Below the pieces are notes generated by a model. It saw only the letters and a program-made list of their open reading frames with translations, was not told the DNA's origin and made no database searches. The position numbers and the translations under genes are program-made. DNA of 64,000 bases. Source: Mycolicibacterium sediminis (lineage in GTDB: Bacteria > Actinomycetota > Actinomycetes > Mycobacteriales > Mycobacteriaceae). Location: NCBI RefSeq assembly GCF_010731735.1, contig NZ_AP022588.1:2108001-2172000 (forward strand). Direction: 5' to 3'. Shown here in pieces: positions 52,943 to 62,466 of the stretch (the stretch's first letter is position 1; each line of letters starts with the position of its first letter).

Positions 52943-53644
52943 CTAGACCTCGACGCCCGCGGCCGTCAGCGCACGGATCAGGCCGTCCGGGCGGTCACCG
53001 ACGGGCAGCGGGTCGACGAGGGCGAACCCGCATCCCACGGCGAGTGCACCGCCGTCGGCCTCCTCGCTGTCCCCGACCATCAGCGCATCGGCGGCGGCCA
53101 CGCCCAGCCGGGACAGCACCGCCTCGAAGATCTCCGGATTCGGTTTCACCGCACCGACTTCGAACGACAGCACGAACTCGGTGACGAGGTCCTCGACGCC
53201 CAGAGCGCGGAACGTCGGCCGAATGTCCCACGCGATGTTGGAGACGACGGCGACCGCGATGCCCCGGTCGCGTAGGCGGCGGAGGACGTCGGCGGTGTCG
53301 GGGTAGGGCACCCAGTACGACGGGTCGACGGTGCGGGCGTAGAGCTGCCGGGCGTGGTCGTCGGTCAGGCCGGACTCGCGCATCACGTGCAGGTAGGCCT
53401 CACGGTGCAGGTGCGTCTGCAGGTCCCGGTTCACCCAGCTGTGGAACTGGTCGTCACTCATCTCGACGGGGCGGCCCGTCGGCACGGTGAGCCGGTGCAT
53501 CAACTCGGCGCGCACGTGCTCGTCGACCGCCTTCTCGTCGACCAGGATGTCGTCGAACCAACTGTCGTCCTCCTCGAGACGGAACAGGGTCCCGGAGAAG
53601 TCGAACAGGACTGCGCGGGTGGGCTTGGCGTCGTCGGCGGGCAC
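52943..53644 (-). CDS. HAD-family hydrolase
   Basis: About 233 residues; motif I DFSGTL (nucleophile Asp, but Ser where the general acid Asp is usual), cap domain, motif II VVSN, motif III Lys in KPNPEIF, motif IV MVGDSEEAD. GTG 53644. Probably a phosphatase; the DxS form occurs in some haloacid dehalogenase-like subfamilies. Confidence 0.87.
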   Translation of the reverse strand: MPADDAKPTRAVLFDFSGTLFRLEEDDSWFDDILVDEKAVDEHVRAELMHRLTVPTGRPVEMSDDQFHSWVNRDLQTHLHREAYLHVMRESGLTDDHARQLYARTVDPSYWVPYPDTADVLRRLRDRGIAVAVVSNIAWDIRPTFRALGVEDLVTEFVLSFEVGAVKPNPEIFEAVLSRLGVAAADALMVGDSEEADGGALAVGCGFALVDPLPVGDRPDGLIRALTAAGVEV

Positions 53645-53684
53645 GTGACCATTCTGCCCAGCGCGGTCGTGCCCTGGTGATCGG

Positions 53685-54908
53685 CTACACGTAGCGCGCG
53701 CGGCCGGCGAAGGCGCCGGCGACGATCTGCACCACGTACACCGCGAGGAACATCACCCACGGCACGGTCCAGCCGTGCGTCACGTCGTGCAGCAGGCCGA
53801 ACAGGAACGGGCCGGTGCCGGCGATGAGGTAACCGAGTCCCTGCGCCATGCCCGACAATTGTGCTGTGTCCTCGGCGTTGCGGGCGCGCAGCGCGATGAT
53901 GGCCAGCGCCATCGAGAAGGCGCTCATCCCGACGCCGATCAGTACGCTCCACAGGACGGGCTGCGCGGCCGGCGCGACCATCAGCCCGACGGCGCCGGTG
54001 AACCCGAGCACGCCGAGCGCCACGACCCAGCCGCTCTGGCTCGGCTTGCGCGCGGCCAGCGGCGAGATGATCAACGCGACCGGCACGCCGATCAGCGACG
54101 TCAGCCCGACGAGGAGACCTGCGGTCGTCTTGTCGATGCCGTTGTCGATGAAGATCTGCGGCAGCCAACCCATGACGATGTAGGCCATGAACGCCTGGCA
54201 GCCGAAGAACAGCGTGACCGTCCAGGCCAGCGGGTTGCGCAGCAGCGAGCGTCGGGGCCCGGTCCGTGCGGTGCTGGCCGCCCAGGTGTCGCCGTGCCGA
54301 CGTGACGCGGGCATCCACGCCAGCAGCGCGACGAACGCGACGACGGCCCACGCGGCCAGCGCGACCCGCCAGCCGCCGAGCGGTTCCTCCAGGCCCGGTG
54401 TCACGGCCGACCCGAGCGCGCCGCCGCCCTGCAGCGCGGCGGTGTAGATGCCGGTCATCAGGCCGACCCGGGCGGGGAACGACCCCTTGATGACGACCGG
54501 GATCAGGACGTTGACCAGGGCGATGCCCGCACACGCGATGAACGTCGCGCCGAGTACGACGTGCGGGCCGTCGAGCACGCGCAGCGCGAGCCCGACGGTG
54601 AGCGCCACCAGCGCGCTGGAGATGGTGCGGCCGAGACCGATTCGCGACGACAGCCACGGCGCGGTCAGGCCCGCGGCCGCGAAGCACAGTGCGGGCAGGG
54701 TGGTGAGCAGGCCGGCCCAGGTCGCCGAGACGCCGAGGTCGGTGCGCATCTCGCCGAGCAGGGGGGCCACGCTCGTCACCGCGGGACGCAGGTTCAGCGC
54801 GGTGAGGACGACGGCGAGGCCGAGCAGCGCGCCGCCCGCGACGGCGGGAACCCCGTCCGTACGCACGTCGGGCGCGAACGCGTCTAACTCCTGCTTGTCA
54901 CCCGGCAC
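53685..54908 (-). CDS. MFS transporter, CynX/NimT-like
   Basis: About 407 residues, twelve membrane helices, with family blocks ALNLRPAVTSVAPLLGEMR and the internal RRSLLRNPLAWTVTLFF linker. GTG 54908. Divergent from a GntR-family regulator that probably controls it. Substrate unknown; family members move cyanate or nitroimidazoles. Confidence 0.88.
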   Translation of the reverse strand: MPGDKQELDAFAPDVRTDGVPAVAGGALLGLAVVLTALNLRPAVTSVAPLLGEMRTDLGVSATWAGLLTTLPALCFAAAGLTAPWLSSRIGLGRTISSALVALTVGLALRVLDGPHVVLGATFIACAGIALVNVLIPVVIKGSFPARVGLMTGIYTAALQGGGALGSAVTPGLEEPLGGWRVALAAWAVVAFVALLAWMPASRRHGDTWAASTARTGPRRSLLRNPLAWTVTLFFGCQAFMAYIVMGWLPQIFIDNGIDKTTAGLLVGLTSLIGVPVALIISPLAARKPSQSGWVVALGVLGFTGAVGLMVAPAAQPVLWSVLIGVGMSAFSMALAIIALRARNAEDTAQLSGMAQGLGYLIAGTGPFLFGLLHDVTHGWTVPWVMFLAVYVVQIVAGAFAGRARYV

Positions 54909-54956
54909 GCTGCTACATTGCCATACATCCCATGATTGGTTGAAAGGACGTCTCCT
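54909..54956. promoter_or_regulatory. Divergent intergenic region MFS/FadR
   Basis: 48 bases between the two divergent starts. It contains CATTGCCATACATCCCATGA, a likely overlapping operator and promoter for the GntR regulator, but no clear palindrome could be established. Confidence 0.35.
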
Positions 54957-55622
54957 GTGCCGTTGAGCACTGCCCGCCGCTCCGGCCTCGTCGAGCAGGT
55001 CATCGAGCAGCTCCGCGCGTCGGTGGCGGGTGGCGAGTGGCCGGTCGGCCAGCGCATCCCCAACGAGACCGTCCTGGTCGAGTCGCTGGGCGTCGGCCGC
55101 AACACCGTCCGCGAGGCCGTCCGCGCGCTGGCCCACGCCGGCATCCTCGAGGTCCGGCAGGGCGACGGCACCTACGTGCGCGCCACCAGCGAGGTGTCGG
55201 GGGCGCTACGCCGGCTCTGCGGCGTCGAGCTGCGCGACGTGCTGCAGGTGCGGCGGGGGCTCGAGGTCGAGGGCGCACGGCTGGCCGCCGCCCATCGCAC
55301 CGACGCCGACGTCACCGAATTGCGCGCGCTGCTCGCCCGCCGCGACGAGTGCCTGGCGACCGGCGACACCGACGAGTTCGCCCGCGCCGACACCGACTTC
55401 CACCTCGCCGTCGTCCGCAGCTCGCACAACGCGACGCTGACGGAGCTCTACCGCGGGCTCATTGAGGCCATCACCGCGAGCGTCGCGGCCACCCACGAGA
55501 CGCCGGTCGAGATCGTCGACCACGGCGTGCTGCTCGACCACATCGCGGCCGGTGACGTCGACGCCGCCGCGCGCACCGCCGGCGACCTCCTCGACCGCAT
55601 CCTCGCGGGCCTCGACCCGTAG
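54957..55622 (+). CDS. GntR/FadR-family transcriptional regulator
   Basis: About 221 residues: winged HTH (SLGVGRNTVREAVRALAHAGILEVRQGDGTYV) and FCD domain (DTDFHLAVVRSSHNATL; metal-binding Asp/His residues). GTG 54957 after GAAAGGA. Likely autoregulates and controls the divergent MFS gene; ligand probably a small carboxylic acid. Confidence 0.9.
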   Translation: MPLSTARRSGLVEQVIEQLRASVAGGEWPVGQRIPNETVLVESLGVGRNTVREAVRALAHAGILEVRQGDGTYVRATSEVSGALRRLCGVELRDVLQVRRGLEVEGARLAAAHRTDADVTELRALLARRDECLATGDTDEFARADTDFHLAVVRSSHNATLTELYRGLIEAITASVAATHETPVEIVDHGVLLDHIAAGDVDAAARTAGDLLDRILAGLDP

Positions 55623-55637
55623 GGCAGTCACCACTCT

Positions 55638-55701
55638 CGGCGAGCGTGCGTGTCTGCAGGCGACACGCCGGGTGACAACCCGAGTTTGCGCACGCTCGCC
55701 G
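55638..55701. repeat. Hairpin element (GAGCGTGC family), copy 2
   Basis: Perfect 13-base arms CGGCGAGCGTGCG (55638-55650) and CGCACGCTCGCCG (55689-55701). Related to the element at 16514. First of two inverted repeats between convergent regulator and fadD8 genes. Confidence 0.7.
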
Positions 55702-55714
55702 GAAGTAGTTTCCC

Positions 55715-55775
55715 GGCGAGCAGACGTGACCTCCCCCGAACTGGTCCCGAACAGGGGAGTTCACGACTGCTCGCG
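55715..55775. repeat. Hairpin element (GCGAGCAGTC family), copy 2
   Basis: Outer arms GCGAGCAG (55716-55723) and CTGCTCGC (55767-55774), inner CTCCCC (55731-55736) and GGGGAG (55754-55759). Right half 22 of 24 identical to the element at 15267-15340. Confidence 0.72.
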
Positions 55776-55785
55776 AGGAGGACCA

Positions 55786-57396
55786 CTACCCCACGCGGCG
55801 GTCGGCGCCCTCCCAGAACTGCGCGCGCACGGCCTTCTTGTCGGGCTTGCCCAGCGCGGTGACCGGCACCGAGTCGACGACCACCACCTGCTTCGGCGAC
55901 TGCACCGAGCCCTTGCGCTCCTTGACCGCGGCCTGGATCTCCTCGGTCATCTTGGCCACGGCCGCGTCGTCGGTCGCGGCGTCCGGGCGCAGCACGACGA
56001 CGGCGGTGACGGCCTCACCCCACTTCTCGTCGGGCGTGCCGATCACGCACACCTGCGCCACCGCGGCATGCTCGGCGATGACGTCCTCCACCTCGCGGGG
56101 AAACACGTTGAATCCGCCGGTGACGATCATGTCCTTCGTCCGGTCGACGATGAACCAGAAGCCGTCCTCGTCCTCGCGGGCCAGATCGCCGGTGTGCATC
56201 CAGCCGTCGCGGAACGTCTCGGCCGTCGCCTCCGGCTTGTTCAGGTACCCGCCCGCCAGCAGCGGACCCGACACGCAGATCTCGCCGACCTCGCCCTGAG
56301 GCACCGGCTTGCCGTCCTCGCCGAGCAGCGCCGTGCGCGCGAAGAGCGTCGGCTTCCCGCACGACGTCAGCCGCTTCTCGTCGTGTTCGGCCTTGGCGAG
56401 GTAGGTGATCACCATCGGGGCCTCGGACTGGCCGTAGTACTGCGCGAAGATCGGTCCGAACCGGTCGATCGCCTCCCGCAGCCGCACCGGGTTCATCGCT
56501 GACGCGCCGTAGTACACGATCTGCAGCGACGAGAGGTCCCTGGTGTGCGAATCGGGGTGATCCATCAGCGCGTAGATCATCGACGGCACCAGCATCGTCG
56601 CCGTGATCTTCTGCTCCTCGATCGTCCGCAGCACCTCGGCGGGATCGAACTTGGCCAGCACCACCATCTCGCCACCCTTGACGATCGTGGGCACGAAGAA
56701 TGCGGCGCCCGCGTGCGACAGCGGGGTGCACATCAGGAACTTCGGATAACTGGGCCACTCCCACTCGGCGAGCTGGATCGTCGTCATCGTGGTGGTGGCC
56801 TGCGCCGTCATCATGACGCCCTTGGGCTTGCCGGTGGTGCCGCCGGTGAAGGCCAGCCCGGTAACGGTGTCGGGTTCCAGTTCGGCGGCGGCCAGCGGCC
56901 GAGGCGGGTACTTGGCGGCCTCGGCGGTGAGGTCCACCGCTTGGACGTCTCCGTCGGCCAGCTCGGCCGGCACCGGCCCGATGGTCAGCACCTGCTTCAG
57001 CGACGGCACCTTGTCGAGCAGTCCGACGGCCCGCTCGACGAACATCGGGTTCGGGTCGACGATCAGCGTCGTGACCCCGGCGTCGGTCAGCACGTAGGCG
57101 TGATCCTCCAGAGAACCTAGAGGGTGTAGTGCCACGCGGCGGTATCCCTGCGTCTGCCCGGCGCCGACGATCATCAGCACCTCCGGCCGGTTGAGCGCCA
57201 ACAGCCCGGTCGTGGTGCCGGCGCCCGCGCCGAGGGCCTCGAACGCCTGAACGTACTGGCTGATGCAGTTGGCGAGCTGCCCGCCGGTGAGCGTGGTGTC
57301 GCCGAGGAACAGCACCGGCTTGTCCTTGTTCCACTGGAGCGCGCGGACGGTGATGTGGCCGGAGTGGATGGGATGACGCAGCAGCGAGTCGGTCAT
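55786..57396 (-). CDS. fadD8: Fatty-acid-CoA ligase FadD8
   Basis: About 536 residues, ANL superfamily. AMP-binding FTGGTTGKPKGVM, YYGQSEAPMVI, and the C-terminal GWMHTGDLA ... VTGGFNVFPREVED ... GKPDKKAV with the catalytic Lys. Position equals Rv0551c. ATG 57396 is 10 bases from a KstR-type box. It activates a fatty acid or steroid side-chain acid; substrate not known. Confidence 0.9.
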   Translation of the reverse strand: MTDSLLRHPIHSGHITVRALQWNKDKPVLFLGDTTLTGGQLANCISQYVQAFEALGAGAGTTTGLLALNRPEVLMIVGAGQTQGYRRVALHPLGSLEDHAYVLTDAGVTTLIVDPNPMFVERAVGLLDKVPSLKQVLTIGPVPAELADGDVQAVDLTAEAAKYPPRPLAAAELEPDTVTGLAFTGGTTGKPKGVMMTAQATTTMTTIQLAEWEWPSYPKFLMCTPLSHAGAAFFVPTIVKGGEMVVLAKFDPAEVLRTIEEQKITATMLVPSMIYALMDHPDSHTRDLSSLQIVYYGASAMNPVRLREAIDRFGPIFAQYYGQSEAPMVITYLAKAEHDEKRLTSCGKPTLFARTALLGEDGKPVPQGEVGEICVSGPLLAGGYLNKPEATAETFRDGWMHTGDLAREDEDGFWFIVDRTKDMIVTGGFNVFPREVEDVIAEHAAVAQVCVIGTPDEKWGEAVTAVVVLRPDAATDDAAVAKMTEEIQAAVKERKGSVQSPKQVVVVDSVPVTALGKPDKKAVRAQFWEGADRRVG

Positions 57397-57406
57397 GGCA
57401 TCAGAT

Positions 57407-57420
57407 TAGAACGTGTTACA
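57407..57420 (-). promoter_or_regulatory. KstR-type operator before fadD8
   Basis: TAGAACGTGTTACA matches TNNAACNNGTTNNA, the published KstR consensus, exactly. It is 10 bases upstream of the fadD8 ATG and 42 upstream of the DUF3253 gene. Confidence 0.5.
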
Positions 57421-57462
57421 GAAATTGTTTCAAGGTCCGCCGAAGCGGGCTTCACTGATCGG

Positions 57463-57705
57463 GTGAGCGACGAGCTGCGGACGACGATTCTCGAGCTGGC
57501 CCGTCGGCGTGGTCCGGACAAGACGATCTGCCCGTCCGAGGCCGCGCGGGCGGTCGGCGGCGAACGGTGGCGCGACCTCATGGACGACGCCCGCGACATC
57601 GCCCGCGACCTGGCCCGCAACGGCGACGTCGAGATCTCGCAGAAGGGCACCGTCCTCGACCCGGACGGGCCGTGGCGCGGGCCCATCCGCATCCGCGCGA
57701 CTTAG
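57463..57705 (+). CDS. DUF3253 protein
   Basis: About 80 residues; LRTTILELARRRGPDKTICPSEAARAVGGERWRDLMDDARDIARDLARNGDVEISQKG is a small winged-helix-like DUF3253 domain. GTG 57463 has no strong ribosome binding site; a longer start at 57355 would overlap the fadD8 gene region. Function unknown. Confidence 0.78.
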   Translation: MSDELRTTILELARRRGPDKTICPSEAARAVGGERWRDLMDDARDIARDLARNGDVEISQKGTVLDPDGPWRGPIRIRAT

Positions 57706-57739
57706 CCACCGGACGCCACCCGCCACGCCACCCGCCGCG

Positions 57740-57798
57740 CCGAATCGGAGAGTCACGTCGTGATCGAGCCGCGGCAACGACGTGACTCTCCACTTCGG
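57740..57798. terminator. Inverted repeat after DUF3253 gene
   Basis: Perfect 14-base arms GAGAGTCACGTCGT (57748-57761) and ACGACGTGACTCTC (57777-57790), flanked by CCGAA and TTCGG. Follows the DUF3253 stop. Confidence 0.6.
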
Positions 57799-57871
57799 CG
57801 GAACCCGCGACACGCGACCGGCAAACCCCGAAACCGACACGGCTCGCGACATTTCTTGAACAATCTCCGTC

Positions 57872-59485
57872 ATGCCGAACCCCGCGCCCGCTGACCTGGT
57901 CGTCTACGGAACCGTGCTCACCGTCGACGACAGCAGGCCGACGGCCGAAGCGCTGGCGGTTACCGGCGGACGCATCGCCGCGGTCGGCAGCCGGTCCGAC
58001 GTCGCGCCGCACGTCGGGCCCGACACCGAGGTCGTGGAACTCGGCGACGGGTGCGTCCTGCCTGGCTTCGTCGAGGCGCACGGCCACCCGCTGATGGAGG
58101 CCATCGTGCTGGCCGATCGGATCGTCGACATCCGGCCGGTCACCATGCGCGGCGTCGACGAGGTGCTGGCCGCAATCGCCGGCGAGGTAGCCAAGCGGGG
58201 ATCCGACGGCGCCTACCTCAACGGCTGGGACCCGCTCCTGCAGGAGGGCCTGCCCGAGCCGACGCTGGCGTGGCTCGACGCGCAGGCGCCCGACACGACG
58301 CTGGTCATCATTCACAACTCCGGGCACAAGGCGTACTTCAACTCCACGGCCGCGCGGTCGCTGGGCCTCGACCGCGACACCCCCGACCCGAAGGGTGCGT
58401 CGTACGGGCGCGACGCCGACGGCGAACTCGACGGCACGGCGGTCGAGTCGGCGGCGGTGTTCTCCCTCATCGGCGGCGTCACGGACGTCGCGGGCTACCC
58501 GGCGATGCTGCTCGCCGAGACCGCCCGGCTCAACCGCGCCGGGCTGACGACGTGTTCGGAGATGGCCTTCGATCCGATGTTCCGGCCTGCGCTCGATGCG
58601 CTGCGCGGCGACCTGACGGTCAGGTTGCGCACCTATGAGATGTCGACGGCCGCGATGACGACGACGGAGACGCTCGACAACGGCGACGACGTCGTCCGGC
58701 AGGTGGGCATCAAGATCTGGGTGGACGGGTCGCCGTGGATCGGCAACATCGACCTCAGCTTCCCGTACCTCGACACCGACGCCACCCGCGCGATCGGCGT
58801 GACGCCCGGCTCGTGCGGCTGCGCGAACTACACGCGCGAGCAGCTGACCGAGATCGTGGCCGCGTACTTCCCCCTCGGCTGGCAGATGGCGTGCCACGTG
58901 CAGGGCGACAACGGCGTCGACACGATCCTCGACGTCTACGAGCAGGCGCTTCGGGAGCATCCGCGCGACGACCACCGGCTGCGGCTCGAACACGTCGGCG
59001 CCATCACCGACGAGCAGTTGCGACGGGCCCACGACATGGGCGTCACGTGCAGCATCTTCGTCGACCAGATCCACTACTGGGGTGACGTGCTCGTCGACGG
59101 ACTCTTCGGACCCGAGCACGCAAACCGTTGGATGCCTTGCGGTTCCGCGGTCGCGACCGGCATGCGGATCTCGTTGCACAACGACCCGCCGGTGACCCCG
59201 GAGGAGCCGCTGCGCAACATCGCCGTCGCGGTGACCCGCACGGCGCCGAGCGGTCGGGTGCTCGGCCCGGAGCAGCGGATCACCGTCGACCAGGCGATTC
59301 GCGCACAGACCCTGGATGCGGCGTGGCAGTTGTTCTCCGACGACGTCATCGGCTCGCTGGAGGTCGGCAAGTACGCCGATCTGGTCGTGCTGTCGGCGGA
59401 TCCGCGCGAGGTCCCGCCGGAGACCATCGCGGACCTCGACGTGCGGGCGACGTACCTGGCTGGTCGACGGGTGCACTCGGCGTGA
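57872..59485 (+). CDS. Amidohydrolase family 3 protein (Rv0552-like)
   Basis: About 537 residues, metal-dependent TIM-barrel hydrolase. GFVEAHGHP (HxH metal motif), later QGDNGVDTI, LRLEHVGAI with His, and SLHNDPPVTP with a metal Asp. N- and C-terminal beta-sandwich (ADLVVL). ATG 57872. It hydrolyses a C-N bond, probably an amide; substrate unknown. Confidence 0.9.
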   Translation: MPNPAPADLVVYGTVLTVDDSRPTAEALAVTGGRIAAVGSRSDVAPHVGPDTEVVELGDGCVLPGFVEAHGHPLMEAIVLADRIVDIRPVTMRGVDEVLAAIAGEVAKRGSDGAYLNGWDPLLQEGLPEPTLAWLDAQAPDTTLVIIHNSGHKAYFNSTAARSLGLDRDTPDPKGASYGRDADGELDGTAVESAAVFSLIGGVTDVAGYPAMLLAETARLNRAGLTTCSEMAFDPMFRPALDALRGDLTVRLRTYEMSTAAMTTTETLDNGDDVVRQVGIKIWVDGSPWIGNIDLSFPYLDTDATRAIGVTPGSCGCANYTREQLTEIVAAYFPLGWQMACHVQGDNGVDTILDVYEQALREHPRDDHRLRLEHVGAITDEQLRRAHDMGVTCSIFVDQIHYWGDVLVDGLFGPEHANRWMPCGSAVATGMRISLHNDPPVTPEEPLRNIAVAVTRTAPSGRVLGPEQRITVDQAIRAQTLDAAWQLFSDDVIGSLEVGKYADLVVLSADPREVPPETIADLDVRATYLAGRRVHSA

Positions 59486-60780
59486 CCACGCACCACCCTC
59501 ATCCGCGGCACCGGGTGCCCGACCCACTGGCCACGATCCGCACGCCGCGGTTCTGGCTGGTGCCCATTCTCGTTCCGCTGGTGGTGTTCTCGGCGTTGGC
59601 CGCGCTCTACCTCGCCGGCATCCTCAACCCGACGCCGAACCTGCGGCACTTCCCCGTCGCGGTGGTGAACGCCGATTCCGGGCCGACGGGCACGCAGGTG
59701 GTCGACGCGCTGACCAAGGGACTCGACCCCGCACAGTTCGACGTGCGGGTCCTGACCGAGGACGAGGCGTCCGACCAACTCGGCCGGGCGCAGGTCTACG
59801 GCGTCGTGCGCATCCCCGCCGACTTCTCCTCGGCACTGCAGGAACTCGGTCCCGCGGCGGCGGCCCCGGGCCGTGCCACCCGCCCGGTGATCACGGTGTC
59901 CACCAATCCCCGGGCCGGCGAACTGGGTGCGAGCATTGCGGGTCTCGCGTTGGCCAAGGCCGTCAACGAGGTCAATACGTCCATCGGACAACGACTCTCG
60001 GCACAGGTCACGCAGGCGAAGGGAGGGCCGCTGTCCGGCGGTGAGGCGCTGGCGCTGTCGGCACCCATCGACCTGCAGGTCGACGACTACGAACCGCTGC
60101 CGAACGGCACCGGCAACGGGCTGTCGGCGTTCTACTACGCGCTGCTGCTCCTGTTGGCCGGCTTCACCGGCAGCATCATCGTGAGTTCACTGGTCGACTC
60201 GATGCTCGGCTTCGTGCCGTCGGAGATGGGGCCGGTCTACCGGTTCGCCGAACAGATCAACATCTCCCGCTTCCGCACGCTGCTGCTGAAGTGGGCGCTG
60301 ATGGTCGTCGTCGCGCTGCTCACTTCGGCGGCGTACATCGGCATCGCCACGGCGCTGGGCATGCCGATCCCCAACGGGTGGACGCTTTGGTTGTACGGAG
60401 TGTTCACCATCGCGGCGGTCGGCATCACGTCGACGTCCCTCGTCGCGGTGCTGGGGTCGGCCGGGCTGCTGGTGAACCTGTTCATCTTCGTGATGCTGGG
60501 GCTGCCGTCCAACGGCGCGACCATCCCACTCGAGGCGGCGCCGACGCTGTTCGGCTGGCTGGCCAAGTTCGAGCCGATGCATCAGGTCTTCCTGGGAGCT
60601 CGGGCGTTGCTCTACTTCGACGGCCGGGCCGACGCAGGCCTGAGCCACGCCCTGGTGATGACGGCGATCGGGCTGGTCATCGGCTTGTCGATCGGGGCCG
60701 TGATCACCCGTCTCTACGATCGTCGCGGCCTTCGCCGGATCCATGACGCGGAGCCCGACGCCGACGTGGCGGTCAAGTAG
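59482..60780 (+). CDS. DUF3533/YhgE-Pip-like ABC-2 membrane protein
   Basis: About 432 residues. N-terminal membrane helix (FWLVPILVPLVVFSALAALYL), a large extracytoplasmic domain with FPVAVVNADSGPTGTQVVDAL, and five C-terminal helices (SAFYYALLLLLAGFTGSIIVSSL and onward). This is the YhgE/Pip/DUF3533 arrangement. GTG 59482 overlaps the amidohydrolase stop, so it is coupled. Probably a lipid or wall-precursor export component. Confidence 0.82.
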   Translation: MTTHHPHPRHRVPDPLATIRTPRFWLVPILVPLVVFSALAALYLAGILNPTPNLRHFPVAVVNADSGPTGTQVVDALTKGLDPAQFDVRVLTEDEASDQLGRAQVYGVVRIPADFSSALQELGPAAAAPGRATRPVITVSTNPRAGELGASIAGLALAKAVNEVNTSIGQRLSAQVTQAKGGPLSGGEALALSAPIDLQVDDYEPLPNGTGNGLSAFYYALLLLLAGFTGSIIVSSLVDSMLGFVPSEMGPVYRFAEQINISRFRTLLLKWALMVVVALLTSAAYIGIATALGMPIPNGWTLWLYGVFTIAAVGITSTSLVAVLGSAGLLVNLFIFVMLGLPSNGATIPLEAAPTLFGWLAKFEPMHQVFLGARALLYFDGRADAGLSHALVMTAIGLVIGLSIGAVITRLYDRRGLRRIHDAEPDADVAVK

Positions 60781-60824
60781 GGAGAACGGCACCCGACGGT
60801 GTCCGCTCGTGGCAGCCTGTCTGC

Positions 60825-62390
<1,566 letters not shown>

Positions 62391-62394
62391 CTGG

Positions 62395-62458
62395 CCGCGA
62401 GATCTGCGGCAGCGTCGTCGACGGTCGAAAGTCGCGACGCAGACGCAGATCTCGGCGG
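62395..62458. terminator. Inverted repeat between convergent genes
   Basis: Arms GAGATCTGCG (62399-62408) and CGCAGATCTC (62444-62453), flanked by CCGC and GCGG; an inner stem GCGTCG/CGACGC is also present. Lies between the acyl-CoA ligase and qcrB stops. Confidence 0.62.
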
Positions 62459-62466
62459 GTGGGTGG

